A stretch of 64,000 nucleotides of DNA from Arcticibacterium luteifluviistationis (GTDB lineage: Bacteria > Bacteroidota > Bacteroidia > Cytophagales > Spirosomataceae): NCBI RefSeq assembly GCF_003258705.1, contig NZ_CP029480.1, forward strand, positions 1,054,001-1,118,000. Direction: 5' to 3'. The notes under the pieces were generated by a model that worked only from the letters and a program-made list of their open reading frames with translations, ran no database searches and was not told the DNA's origin. This document shows positions 35,160-43,467 of the stretch, in pieces; within the stretch, counting starts at the first letter, position 1; each line of letters opens with the position of its first letter. A program made the position numbers and the translations under genes.

Positions 35160-35684
35160 ATGCATAATTTTAGTGAATTAGTGGTTAGAAGTACTGCGTT
35201 TTCATTAGGAGCTTTACAAGAAGCTGAATCTAAAGTATTAGAACAGCTACAAACGAGTGGTTCAACAATCCTCGTTAAGAATCTTCAAATGATACAATTG
35301 CAAAAGGCGATTATTGCAATTGGAATATTTTCGTTGTTCGAGTCCATTTTACAAGACGGTTTAGCTTGCGAAAACGGTTTTAAAGAGGCAAAAAAAATCA
35401 TAAGTCAATCAAATAATGACCTTATTAATCGATTCGAAATTTTTATCAGTGCAATTAATGTTCTTAAGCATGGAAAGGGTAGAAGTTATGAAGCGTTAGT
35501 TGCAAAATCGACTTCATTGCCTTTTAGAATAAAATTGCCAAGAGAAGATTTTTTTGATGAAGGCGATATGTCTGAAGTTTCGACTTTGATTGAAGTAAAC
35601 AATGCATTTGTATTAGATTGTGCTAAATTAATTGAAGAGGTTTCGAAAGAAATAGGAAAATCACATTCAGGCTTTTTTTCTTAA
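35160..35684 (+). CDS. Hypothetical alpha-helical protein, HEPN-like
   Basis: A 174-residue, all-alpha, cytoplasmic protein. Long helices are evident at about 8-30, 37-65 and 75-105, with the segment FISAINVLKHGKGRSYEALV near the middle. A Lys-His-Gly-Lys-Gly-Arg loop after a helix is often seen in HEPN-like proteins linked to host defence, but the Rx4-6H motif is not clean. I see no partner nuclease or transferase next to it. A REP cluster follows directly. Function is unknown. Confidence 0.5.
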   Translation: MHNFSELVVRSTAFSLGALQEAESKVLEQLQTSGSTILVKNLQMIQLQKAIIAIGIFSLFESILQDGLACENGFKEAKKIISQSNNDLINRFEIFISAINVLKHGKGRSYEALVAKSTSLPFRIKLPREDFFDEGDMSEVSTLIEVNNAFVLDCAKLIEEVSKEIGKSHSGFFS

Positions 35685-35719
35685 AATTATAATGAATAAA
35701 ATAATGCATGGCCTCCGCT

Positions 35720-35830
35720 CCACGAGGTCTTATTGACCTCGTGGAATTCAGTTATCGGTCTTCAGACCGATAAGAGGTTCATTGATTCTAACATTCCACA
35801 TTGCTGAGGCTGCCTGTCTGCCCACAGGCA
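35720..35830. repeat. REP cluster of three hairpins
   Basis: CCACGAGGTC at 35720-35729 pairs with GACCTCGTGG at 35735-35744 around TTATT. TTATCGGTC at 35752-35760 pairs with GACCGATAA at 35765-35773 around TTCA. TGCCTGT at 35811-35817 pairs with ACAGGCA at 35824-35830. All three stems are perfect. The first two recur in the same order at 45931-46020. Confidence 0.85.
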
Positions 35831-35915
35831 GGCCTTAAGAACTCTGCTAGAGGATAAAATTCAACAAAAAAAACTTACTTTAGATGCAAATACTAATCAA
35901 ACAAGACGCTCAAGC

Positions 35916-37379
35916 ATGAAAAGAATTATTCCCGTGTTACTCCTGTTTTTTGCAACATTTCAGATAAATGCACAGCAAATGGAGGGACCATTACGAGTGC
36001 ACCCAGAAAACGGCCGATATTTTACCAATAATTCAGGCAAAGCAATATTATTAACGGGCTCACATACTTGGGCAAATTTTCAGGAAAGCAGAACGCCCGA
36101 CGAAGCACTTTTTGATTATGAGGCCTACTTAAAAATGCTAAAGGAGCACAATCATAATTTCATTAGACAATGGACCTGGGAACATGCCAAAAATGCTTCG
36201 TGGACAAAAGATGAAGTTGTTTTTTCACCCTTACCCTACCAAACGGTTAATAAAAATGGCAAAGAATTTTATGATGTTTCGCAATGGAACGAAGCCTATT
36301 TTAAACGCCTTCGTACACGCATAAAAGAGGCTGGAGATATGGGGATTTATGTTTCCGTTATGCTTTTTCAGGGTTGGAGTCAAAACCGCTTAGAAACACC
36401 TGGCAGTGACCCGTGGGAATATCACCCGCTCAACCCTGTGAACAATATCAATGGCATAGGGAAATCAGTAAAAAACAATGGTTTTGATGAAGAAAAAATG
36501 GGCACTTTACATGCTGTCAACAATGGTGATGTACTTAAACATCAAGAAGCCTATGTGAAAAAAGTGATTGAAACTGTAAACGACCTTGATAATGTACTTT
36601 ACGAAATCATAAATGAAGGTGGCACCAAAAAGTGGCAATACCACATGATAAATTTGGTGAAGGAAATTGAGAAATCGATGCCCAAACAACACCCTGTGGG
36701 CATGACACCTTCTGTGGTAGTTAGCCCGCCTATGTTTAATGATGATTTATGGGAAAGTCCAGCAGATTGGATATCACCAACGCCCGAGCCGATTTCTTGG
36801 ATGTATAAGGGCACTAATTTCATTCAAGATTATAAAAACGATCCCCCTGCAAATACTGGCAAAAAAGTAGTTATTCTAGATACAGACCATTTGGGAGGCC
36901 ACTGGGGTACGTATATGTGGGCTTGGAAATCTTTTGTTCGTGGTCATAATCCTATTTTTATGGATTCTTGGGTGCCTTTAGCAGGACACTACGATAGACA
37001 AAAAAGTCCTGAGATCTATTACATCGGCGGAGTAACAAAAAACGATGCAGACCATCCTGATTATGAGCCTTTACGCAAAAACATGGGACACATTCTTGCC
37101 TTGGCAAATCGTATTGATTTAGCAAATATGACACCACAAGACCAACTTAGTTCCACACGGTTTTGTCTTGCCAAGCCTGGCGAAGAATATGTAATGTATT
37201 TACCTGAAGGCACCGGAACGCTAGATTTAAGAAATGCAAATGTAGAATTTGATGTGGAATGGTTTTTCCCAGTACTCAATAGAACAATTAAAGGCACCGA
37301 AACGCTTCAAGGCGGCAGTTATAGAGCAATAGTCGCTCCGTTTACAGGAGCTTCTGTTTTGTATTTGAAGAAGAAGTAA
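35916..37379 (+). CDS. Secreted GH-A-type glycosidase (DUF4038/GH140-like)
   Basis: A 487-residue exported enzyme (signal peptide MKRIIPVLLLFFATFQINA). The opening PLRVHPENGRYFTNNSGKAI followed by LTGSHTWANFQE is the start of a family-140-like barrel. The acid/base candidate is in VLYEIINEGG (Glu234), and VVILDTDHLGGHWG holds acidic residues for the other strand end. A C-terminal beta-domain from about 400 (GEEYVMYLPEGTGTLDLR) resembles the putative collagen-binding domain attached to such enzymes. Family 140 includes apiosidases acting on pectin rhamnogalacturonan II, but the substrate here is not certain. Confidence 0.75.
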   Translation: MKRIIPVLLLFFATFQINAQQMEGPLRVHPENGRYFTNNSGKAILLTGSHTWANFQESRTPDEALFDYEAYLKMLKEHNHNFIRQWTWEHAKNASWTKDEVVFSPLPYQTVNKNGKEFYDVSQWNEAYFKRLRTRIKEAGDMGIYVSVMLFQGWSQNRLETPGSDPWEYHPLNPVNNINGIGKSVKNNGFDEEKMGTLHAVNNGDVLKHQEAYVKKVIETVNDLDNVLYEIINEGGTKKWQYHMINLVKEIEKSMPKQHPVGMTPSVVVSPPMFNDDLWESPADWISPTPEPISWMYKGTNFIQDYKNDPPANTGKKVVILDTDHLGGHWGTYMWAWKSFVRGHNPIFMDSWVPLAGHYDRQKSPEIYYIGGVTKNDADHPDYEPLRKNMGHILALANRIDLANMTPQDQLSSTRFCLAKPGEEYVMYLPEGTGTLDLRNANVEFDVEWFFPVLNRTIKGTETLQGGSYRAIVAPFTGASVLYLKKK

Positions 37380-37465
37380 AGTATCAATACGTTAAATCAA
37401 TCTGGAGTAGTGTAGACGAGTTAGATTTATTTAGGGCTTCTAAGCATCAAAATTGTATCATCAGA

Positions 37466-37525
37466 GAATTCCGCTCTTTGAGGTTGAATCTGACTGTTCC
37501 TCCTGTAGGCAGACCAAAGAGTAAG
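37466..37525. repeat. Degenerate REP element
   Basis: GAATTCCGCTCTTTGAGGTT and TGTTCCTCCTGTAGGCAGACC resemble parts of the REP clusters at 35.7, 40.3 and 45.9 kb. The stems are no longer perfect. The rest of the 277-bp gap before the promoter shows nothing else. Confidence 0.5.
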
Positions 37526-37586
37526 TTATATAGAAGCATCACAGGGGCGGCCAGAAGGAAATAATTATACTATCCTTTTTGACCGT

Positions 37587-37638
37587 TATTGCACAGGCAA
37601 AACACTATACTTAGTTTTGCAACTATAATAAGTATAGT
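37587..37638 (+). promoter_or_regulatory. Promoter overlapped by a 10-bp inverted repeat operator
   Basis: A Bacteroidota promoter can be read: -33 TATTG at 37587-37591 and -7 TAGTTTTG at 37612-37619 with a 20-bp spacer. A perfect inverted repeat lies across it: ACTATACTTA at 37604-37613 and TAAGTATAGT at 37629-37638. The left arm covers the -7 box and the right arm lies downstream of the expected transcription start. A regulator bound here would block transcription. Repeats of TATACTTA type are typical of HxlR-family sites next to quinone oxidoreductase genes; the regulator itself is not in the window. Confidence 0.7.
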
Positions 37639-37656
37639 TTACAAAAACATAAGAAA

Positions 37657-38670
37657 ATGAAAGCAATAGGATTTAAACAATCATTACCAATAACAGACCA
37701 GAATAGCTTTATTGAATTTGAAACTGCAAAACCATCTCCTTCAGGATTTGATTTATTAGTCAAAATTGAAGCTATCTCGGTTAACCCAGTCGATTTTAAA
37801 ATTAGAGAAAGTGCGGCTAAGGATACGACTCTAGACACACCTAAAATAATTGGTTGGGACGCAGTAGGTACCGTGGAAGCGGTTGGTGACCAAACTTCAC
37901 TTTTTAAAGTTGGCGACAAAGTATTTTATGCTGGTGACCTTACTAGAAGTGGTAGCAACGCAGAATACCAATTAATAGATGAACGCATTGTAGGTAAAAA
38001 ACCTAAAAATTTAAGCATAGAAGAAGCAGCCGCTATTCCTTTAACAGGATTAACTGCTTTCGAATCGCTCTTTGACCGTATAAAAGTAAACCCAGAAACA
38101 GATAAAGGAAAAACTGTATTAATACTGGCTGGAGCAGGCGGTGTAGGTTCTATAGCAATTCAGCTAGCAAAAAAAATAGCTAACCTAACGGTAATTGCCA
38201 CAGCTTCTAGACCTGACTCGATTCAATGGTGCAAAGATTTAGGAGCAGATTTTGTGGTAAATCATCACAGCCTTAAAGAAGATTTAGAAAAGATAAACCA
38301 CAGCCAGGTAAATTACATTTTAGATTTTGTCGACTTAGAAGGCTATTGGGAAACTGCAGCCGAGATTATTAAGCCACAGGGACATATTGTTTCCATTACG
38401 GGAAGTAGCAAACCTTTAAACTTGGATATTCTAAAGGCTAAGAGCGTTAGTTTTTCTTGGGAGCTGATGTACACCCGCTCTATGTTTAATACGGAAGACA
38501 TCGTTAGACAGCACGAAATCTTAAACACTTTAGCCGATTTATTAGATGCCGGCACAATCAAATCAACCTTAACTACAACGTTGAAAGGCTTTACGGTAGA
38601 TAACCTTAAAAAGGCTCATGAAATGCAAGAATCTGGAAAGACGATTGGCAAAACAGTTATCCTTTTTTAA
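37657..38670 (+). CDS. Zinc-type alcohol dehydrogenase-like quinone oxidoreductase (MDR)
   Basis: A 337-residue NADPH-dependent oxidoreductase of the medium-chain family. The GroES-like domain opens with EAISVNPVDFKIRES and GWDAVGTVEAVG. The Rossmann motif is VLILAGAGGVGSIAIQLAKK (about 150-169). The zinc cysteine cluster is missing, as in quinone oxidoreductases. It probably detoxifies quinones or enones. The strong operator at its promoter suggests induction by such a compound. A terminator follows 69 bp after the stop. Confidence 0.88.
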   Translation: MKAIGFKQSLPITDQNSFIEFETAKPSPSGFDLLVKIEAISVNPVDFKIRESAAKDTTLDTPKIIGWDAVGTVEAVGDQTSLFKVGDKVFYAGDLTRSGSNAEYQLIDERIVGKKPKNLSIEEAAAIPLTGLTAFESLFDRIKVNPETDKGKTVLILAGAGGVGSIAIQLAKKIANLTVIATASRPDSIQWCKDLGADFVVNHHSLKEDLEKINHSQVNYILDFVDLEGYWETAAEIIKPQGHIVSITGSSKPLNLDILKAKSVSFSWELMYTRSMFNTEDIVRQHEILNTLADLLDAGTIKSTLTTTLKGFTVDNLKKAHEMQESGKTIGKTVILF

Positions 38671-38739
38671 AAGGCTTTAGAATTAGAAGAGGTTAATAAA
38701 TTGAAGTAGGTCTTCAACAAACGACCAAATAAAAACCTA

Positions 38740-38779
38740 GTGCGAGTCATTGCAAAAAACAATGGCTCGTGCTTTTTTT
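38740..38779 (+). terminator. Rho-independent terminator of the quinone oxidoreductase gene
   Basis: GTGCGAGTCATTG at 38740-38752 pairs with CAATGGCTCGTGC at 38760-38772, with three G-T pairs, followed by seven Ts. The rest of the 334-bp gap to trpB shows no further gene. Confidence 0.85.
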
Positions 38780-39004
38780 ATGCCCATACCGTCTTCAAAC
38801 AAAAAGCATGATTCTAGTCAGCTTCACGAAATTCCGTTCACCTTATATTTTATTAAAAAAACACTGATTCAGTAAGTTGATGGCTAATAGTTTCAGATTT
38901 AGTCCTTGCAAAAAAAAACTTTCACATATTATTCTAGAGGCATATCAATAGTGGAAAATTGCTCCTTTTTTACAATATTTACATACCAATCAAATAAACA
39001 ACTC

Positions 39005-40204
39005 ATGAGTAATTATTTTAAAAAATATCCGAATAATGAAGGCTTTTTCGAAGATTATGGTGGTGCTTTTATACCCCCATTTTTGGAAGCTGAAATGAAA
39101 AAAATAACGGATGCCTATAACACTATAAGCAAGTCTCACAATTTCATTCAAGAGCTGCGTAGTATTCGTAAACATTACCAAGGGCGACCAACTCCAGTTT
39201 ATTATTGCTCACGATTGTCAGAAAAATACGGAGGACGTATTTATCTAAAACGTGAAGACCTAAACCATACTGGTGCTCATAAACTTAATCACTGCATGGG
39301 CGAAGCCCTACTGGCTAAACACCTAGGCAAAAAGAAGCTTATTGCAGAAACAGGTGCAGGCCAGCACGGAGTGGCTTTGGCTACTGCAGCTGCATATTTC
39401 GGCTTGGAGTGTGATATATACATGGGCGAAGTAGACATGAAAAAACAGCAGCCTAATGTGGTACGAATGCAAATTTTAGGAGCGAATGTTATTCCTGCTA
39501 CGCACGGTCTTAAAACATTGAAAGAAGCGGTAGACTCCGCATTTGAAGCATACCTTAAAGACCCCGAAACTACTATCTATTGCATTGGCTCTGTGGTAGG
39601 TCCACACCCATTCCCGATGATGGTGCGTGATTTTCAAAGAGTGGTGGGCATAGAAGCTCGTGAACAATTTTTAGAAATGACAGGTGAATTACCTGACAAT
39701 GTAGTGGCATGCGTAGGTGGCGGAAGTAACGCCATGGGCATTTTCTCAGGTTTTTTGGATGATGAAGAGTGCAAGCTACATGGTATAGAGCCTGCAGGAC
39801 GCTCCTTAGAATTAGGAGAACATGCTGCCACCATGACCTTAGGAACACCAGGAATAATTCATGGCTTTAAATGCTATACTTTACAAGATGAAAAAGGTGA
39901 ACCAGCACCCGTTCATTCTATAGCCAGTGGGCTAGATTACCCAGGCGTTGGCCCGGAACACAGCATGCTTAAAGACATGAAAAAGGTGAATTACGACAGC
40001 ATTAACGATAATGAAACGATCGACGCTTTTTATGAGTTAAGCCGTTTAGAGGGCATTATTCCTGCACTGGAAAGTTCTCATGCCGTAGCTTATGCATTAA
40101 AGCTAGCTAAGAAGCAACCTCAAAAATCTATATTGGTTAATTTAAGCGGAAGAGGCGATAAAGATATTGACTTTGTAGTTGAAACTTTTGGCTTACCGAA
40201 ATAG
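39005..40204 (+). CDS. trpB: Tryptophan synthase beta subunit
   Basis: Joins indole and serine to make tryptophan, with pyridoxal phosphate. I use the ATG at 39005 because [20 protein letters not shown] is the normal N-terminus; the longer frame from 38906 would add 33 unrelated residues. The cofactor lysine is Lys93 in [10 protein letters not shown]. The phosphate-binding loop is [11 protein letters not shown], and [16 protein letters not shown] is the active-site loop. Length 399 fits TrpB. No trpA or other trp gene is next to it, so it is an orphan or the operon is split. A strong terminator follows. Confidence 0.97.
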   Translation: MSNYFKKYPNNEGFFEDYGGAFIPPFLEAEMKKITDAYNTISKSHNFIQELRSIRKHYQGRPTPVYYCSRLSEKYGGRIYLKREDLNHTGAHKLNHCMGEALLAKHLGKKKLIAETGAGQHGVALATAAAYFGLECDIYMGEVDMKKQQPNVVRMQILGANVIPATHGLKTLKEAVDSAFEAYLKDPETTIYCIGSVVGPHPFPMMVRDFQRVVGIEAREQFLEMTGELPDNVVACVGGGSNAMGIFSGFLDDEECKLHGIEPAGRSLELGEHAATMTLGTPGIIHGFKCYTLQDEKGEPAPVHSIASGLDYPGVGPEHSMLKDMKKVNYDSINDNETIDAFYELSRLEGIIPALESSHAVAYALKLAKKQPQKSILVNLSGRGDKDIDFVVETFGLPK

Positions 40205-40222
40205 CTAATAAAATTAAAATAG

Positions 40223-40283
40223 TAGCCTACCACCATTTCATTGTGGCTTAACGATGTAGTGTTTCTTGGTAGGCTATTTTTTT
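40223..40283 (+). terminator. Rho-independent terminator of trpB
   Basis: TAGCCTACCA at 40223-40232 pairs exactly with TGGTAGGCTA at 40267-40276 and is followed by seven Ts. The long loop contains a small CCAC/GTGG inner stem. Confidence 0.88.
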
Positions 40284-40327
40284 GCCTTAAGGAATGTTTT
40301 TTAGCGAATTCCGCTCCTTGAGATAAA

Positions 40328-40414
40328 AGACCTCCGGCTTGACATTAAATGGCCTAGATTGGTATAGGTTACAGAATAGCATCTGCACGTTTTTCTTAGG
40401 TTACACAATCGTTG
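40328..40414. repeat. Repeat A, copy 1, with a degenerate REP start
   Basis: GACCTCCGGCTTGACATTAAAT is followed by GGCCTAGATTGGTATAGG and GAATAGCATCTGCAC. The second part matches copies at 41251-41317 and 43332-43401. This copy is the most diverged. It lies on the left of the HigBA pair. Confidence 0.75.
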
Positions 40415-40463
40415 CCAGCACTATTTCAAAATTCGCTCCCCGAAAAAACTCTTCTTGAATCAA

Positions 40464-40495
40464 ATTACAATGTAACTAATTCGTTACATTTGTAA
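40464..40495 (+). promoter_or_regulatory. Operator and -7 box of higBA, giving a near-leaderless transcript
   Basis: ATGTAAC at 40470-40476 and GTTACAT at 40483-40489 form an inverted repeat, extended by ATTACA and TGTAAT outside. The right arm overlaps TACATTTG at 40485-40492, which fits the -7 consensus TAnnTTTG. The start codon is at 40497, only 4 bp on, so the transcript would have no or almost no leader. This fits autoregulation by the HigA antitoxin. Confidence 0.6.
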
Positions 40496-40496
40496 T

Positions 40497-40835
40497 ATGA
40501 GAGAAATCGATATTACAGAAGAATGCTTGGAATTTATCGACAAACAAGACGACAGAGTTTCGCTGAAATTCTTCCAACTCATTGAAGTTATTGGAGAAAT
40601 TAAAATTGTCAATTCAAACTTTTTAAAGAAACTACAATCGACACAGTTTTACGAATTGAGGATTAAAGCAGGAAATGAATATCGAATTGTAATATTTGCT
40701 ATCGACCATCTAAATTTTGCGGAATGTACAAAAGCCGTTTGTTTATGTGGATTTCAGAAAAAAGGGACTAAGGATTATAAAAAGGTGATAAAACAAGCCG
40801 AAAGAATATTAGAAGATTATCAAAAAGAAAAATAA
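40497..40835 (+). CDS. higB: HigB/RelE-like toxin (phage-derived Gp49 type)
   Basis: A 112-residue protein of the RelE fold, expected to cut mRNA at the ribosome. Pointers are the small basic size, SNFLKKLQSTQFYELRIKAG with the Phe-Leu-Lys-Lys-Leu and Tyr-Glu-Leu-Arg pattern, EYRIVIFAID, and the late GFQKKGTKDYKKVIKQAERI that matches Gp49-type HigB. The antitoxin gene starts 2 bp after its stop; toxin-first order is the HigBA arrangement. The pair sits between two copies of repeat A. Confidence 0.87.
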   Translation: MREIDITEECLEFIDKQDDRVSLKFFQLIEVIGEIKIVNSNFLKKLQSTQFYELRIKAGNEYRIVIFAIDHLNFAECTKAVCLCGFQKKGTKDYKKVIKQAERILEDYQKEK

Positions 40836-40837
40836 TT

Positions 40838-41122
40838 ATGGAAAAATCAATAAACGCAAAAGAACTGATTGCCAAACGTTACGGAAAAGAAGGTTCAAAA
40901 GAACGTGAAGAATTTAGAGAGGGTGCTTTTTCCTACTATTTTGGAGAAATCATCAAGAACAGACGAAAGGAATTACATATGACACAGGAAAATCTTGCCG
41001 AAAAGGTTGGCAAGAAAAGACCCTATATTTCACGAATTGAGAATGGAGAGGATATTCAGTTATCGAATTTTGCTCTACTTGCCAATGCTTTAGGGTTATC
41101 TATTAAATTAACAGCGGAATAG
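40838..41122 (+). CDS. higA: HigA antitoxin, XRE-type DNA-binding protein
   Basis: A 94-residue protein with a helix-turn-helix in its C-terminal half (HMTQENLAEKVGKKRPYISR, then IENGEDIQLSNFALLANAL). It should neutralise the toxin and repress the shared promoter at the palindrome before higB. The N-terminal 35 residues are a polar helix that likely wraps the toxin. It is co-transcribed with higB, with 2 bp between the genes. Confidence 0.9.
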   Translation: MEKSINAKELIAKRYGKEGSKEREEFREGAFSYYFGEIIKNRRKELHMTQENLAEKVGKKRPYISRIENGEDIQLSNFALLANALGLSIKLTAE

Positions 41123-41182
41123 TATAAATGGAAATTGAGACGCCCCACTCTCCTAAATTTGTAGCTTAGGTTATATGTTACA

Positions 41183-41317
41183 AAGCCTCTGGCTTAACAT
41201 CAAATAACACTTCCGAGACCCACTCAAAAAACATTTGACATCCATTAAAAATAGCCTAGATTAGTCTGGATTTAAGAATAGTATCTGCACCTTTTGTTCG
41301 GATATACAATTGTTGTA
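41183..41317. repeat. Repeat A, copy 2, with a REP hairpin
   Basis: AAGCCTCTGGCTTAACATCAAAT at 41183-41205 is the counterpart of the REP start in copy 1 and forms an AAGCC/GGCTT hairpin. After 45 bp of other sequence, TAGCCTAGATTAGTCTGG and GAATAGTATCTGCACC at 41252-41293 match the other copies. It lies to the right of HigBA, so the toxin-antitoxin pair is enclosed by direct repeats. Confidence 0.8.
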
Positions 41318-41337
41318 AGTAATTTAAAAAAAACGAA

Positions 41338-41832
41338 ATGAGCTACGATTTAAAACTGTTCAGAAAAGAAGTTAGAAAACAATATTCTGACCTTTCTTTT
41401 TTAGAAAATGAAGAGTCTATTTTATCTTTTACCGAAGAACAAATAGAACGCTTAAAAAAGAGACTTAATCATTACAAATATCAAATTAAAAATGAGTCTG
41501 ACGGAATTACAACGTATAATTTCAATGGCGGTGAATTAGGAATTACTGCATATTTAACAAAAAATTGCTTGACTTTTCAATGTGCAGGAGGTGGACAAGA
41601 AGGACTTTTCGAAATTATGCAAACATCTGATGAATTTAGCGATAGTGAATTCCTAACTTTGAACTTACAAGAAGGAAACTGGAGTGGAATGTGCTTAGAA
41701 GATGAATTGGAAGCTGAAAAATTGGAGATTGAAAAAGTAAATAACTCTAAGCAAACTAAAACAGAATCGAATACCAATACGGAGACAAAGGATTCAAGTA
41801 TTTTGAAAAAACCTTGGTGGAAGTTTTGGTAA
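41338..41832 (+). CDS. Hypothetical protein with Trp-rich C-terminus
   Basis: A 164-residue soluble protein. The first 120 residues are an alpha/beta domain (SYDLKLFRKEVRKQYSDLSF, FNGGELGITAYLTKNCL, CAGGGQEGLFEIMQ). After that comes a low-complexity Lys/Thr/Asn/Glu linker and the end KKPWWKFW. No signal peptide. The family is not recognised by name. Repeat A copy 2 ends 20 bp before its start codon. The Trp-rich end resembles those of the lysozyme and the helicase in this window. Confidence 0.55.
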   Translation: MSYDLKLFRKEVRKQYSDLSFLENEESILSFTEEQIERLKKRLNHYKYQIKNESDGITTYNFNGGELGITAYLTKNCLTFQCAGGGQEGLFEIMQTSDEFSDSEFLTLNLQEGNWSGMCLEDELEAEKLEIEKVNNSKQTKTESNTNTETKDSSILKKPWWKFW

Positions 41833-41988
41833 TGAAAACTACTTACAACAATTAGGCTCGAATGCAGCGAAGTAAGACTTCGGTTCATTTGAGCCTCTGT
41901 TCCCCTTTTCTTCGTCTCTTTTTATGAGTTGAATGAAATAGATGAACGTATTAAGATTACACACTATAAGTAAATATAGGCTTATATA

Positions 41989-42023
41989 ACACCGCTGAGT
42001 CCCTAACGGAAACTCTACTTGAG
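41989..42023. repeat. Repeat B, copy 1
   Basis: ACACCGCTGAGTCCCTAACG followed by GAAACTCTACTTGAG. It matches copy 2 at 43294-43328 with four differences by eye and in the same orientation. The core GAGTCCCTAACGGAAAC is, in reverse complement, the same as GTCTCCGCTAGGGACTC at 58.25 kb. The two copies enclose the S74 gene. Confidence 0.75.
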
Positions 42024-42047
42024 AAAAGCTTTATAATACCTAAGGGC

Positions 42048-43181
42048 TTAATCTTTGGCTCCACTTTCCGTTTCTACCATTTCTTTTTCCAAAAACAAAC
42101 TTTCAATTTTCTCTAGTCGAGCGGTGAGCTTATTTGCCCTGATATCCTGCTCGTTATTTACTTGCTCTTGTCCATCTATTATCACTTGCTGCTCTTGAAC
42201 TGCTTTTACTAATGTGGCAATAAGATCATTATACCGGACGGAATAGTAACCATCTGTCCCTTTGTCTAGTAAGCCTAATTGCTGTTCAGTTAAACCGTAT
42301 TTCTTGAGAGTTTCTTCCAAGTCTTGAGCAATGAGTCCAAACTCAATATCTTGATTTTTATTACTTTTTCGATGATAACTCACAGGCATCAGGTCATTTA
42401 TAAAGTTCAAACCAAGAGACAAAGGTTCTATATCCTCTTTCCATCTTCGGTCAGATGTCACGTTCCATGCCACTTGAATATCTGCGGCGGTAATGTTTGA
42501 ATCACCTAATCTAATTTTGTTGCTTGCGTCAACTATGGCATTTGCCCCAATAACAATTGAGTTTGTAATACCTGGAAGGCTAAGATGGTTATTTGCAGAC
42601 CAACCAATAGCTATATTGAAGTCACCGGTTATATTGTTGTAAAGAGCCGCATGTCCTAATGCTGTATTATAATTCCCTGAAGTATTTGAGTAAAGGGCAT
42701 TACTTCCGGTCGCAACATTATATCTCCCTCCTATATTTAAATTGAGAGCCTTATATCCATTTGCAGTATTTTGACTACCTAAGGTATTAGAGAATAACGA
42801 ATTGGCTCCGTTGGCTGTGTTTTCCTTTCCTGATATATTAGAAGTAAGTGCCTGATATCCAAATGCCGTATTCTCATTTCCTGATATGTTATCGTAAAGA
42901 GACTCGGCTCCATTGGCGGTATTTCCTTGCCCCATGGTATTCTTATAGAGTGAAAAAGTGCCATTAGCAGAATTGTTATCACCTGTGGTATTAGAGTGTA
43001 AGGCAAATGGCCCTAAAGCAACATTCGATGATTTCGAGGATGGATCAGATTTTGCGGATCTTATACCCTCTGGCACAATGGTTACAGAGCCATCGCTGCT
43101 TCCGAAAGTAGAACTTTGAATTTGTGCAAAACTACCAAAAGGCAAGGCACAGATAATAATTGATAGAGCTTTCAGCTTCAT
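42048..43181 (-). CDS. Secreted fibre protein with endosialidase-type intramolecular chaperone (S74)
   Basis: A 377-residue exported protein (signal MKLKALSIIICALPFGSFA). Residues about 55-210 are YadA-head-like repeats of the pattern NTAxGxxALYxNTxGxxN, which build a trimeric beta-roll. The C-terminal domain opens with TSDRRWKEDIEPLSLGLNFI, the S74 start, where self-cleavage after Ser is expected. A coiled coil follows (QQVIIDGQEQVNNEQDIRAN). Such proteins trimerise and the chaperone releases itself. In Bacteroidota they are surface or secreted fibres rather than phage tails. It is flanked by repeat B copies. Confidence 0.85.
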   Translation of the reverse strand: MKLKALSIIICALPFGSFAQIQSSTFGSSDGSVTIVPEGIRSAKSDPSSKSSNVALGPFALHSNTTGDNNSANGTFSLYKNTMGQGNTANGAESLYDNISGNENTAFGYQALTSNISGKENTANGANSLFSNTLGSQNTANGYKALNLNIGGRYNVATGSNALYSNTSGNYNTALGHAALYNNITGDFNIAIGWSANNHLSLPGITNSIVIGANAIVDASNKIRLGDSNITAADIQVAWNVTSDRRWKEDIEPLSLGLNFINDLMPVSYHRKSNKNQDIEFGLIAQDLEETLKKYGLTEQQLGLLDKGTDGYYSVRYNDLIATLVKAVQEQQVIIDGQEQVNNEQDIRANKLTARLEKIESLFLEKEMVETESGAKD

Positions 43182-43293
43182 TTATTGGATATTTAGTGAT
43201 TTTATCTAAACTACAAAAAACAACCCCTAATTTAAAGACTTGGGCATTTACCCTGCAAAGGTTTTATTTAATGGCTAGTTTAAAACTATAATT

Positions 43294-43401
43294 ACACCGC
43301 TGAGTCACTAACGGAGACTGTGCTTGAGGAAAATAGCCTAGATTAGTATGGATTTAAGAATAATATCTGCACCTTTTGCTCGAATATACATAAACGTTGT
43401 A
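43294..43401. repeat. Repeat B copy 2 joined to repeat A copy 3
   Basis: Repeat B (ACACCGCTGAGTCACTAACG...TTGAG, 43294-43328) is followed at 3 bp by repeat A (TAGCCTAGATTAGTATGG, GAATAATATCTGCACC, 43332-43401). Repeat A here is about 85 percent the same as copy 2 by eye. The block lies 66 bp upstream of the GH95 gene. Confidence 0.8.
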
Positions 43402-43467
43402 TTGCATTTGGAAACGATGTTACATTACTGGTAATTTGAAAGAATAAATGATAAATATGAATCAACA

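Noticed and set aside
39573-39848. Two antisense frames within trpB
   Set aside because: Shadows of a strongly conserved gene; composition rich in His, Cys and Arg as expected for antisense reading.
42048-43181. Phage tail fibre suggesting a prophage
   Set aside because: Only the S74 and head-repeat domains are present, with a signal peptide and no other phage genes; such secreted proteins are common in this phylum.
40328-43401. Possible integron cassette array with attC-like sites
   Set aside because: The repeats end in GTTG(C/T) words, but the paired RYYYAAC/GTTRRRY ends and an integrase are missing; kept only as repeat-delimited genes.
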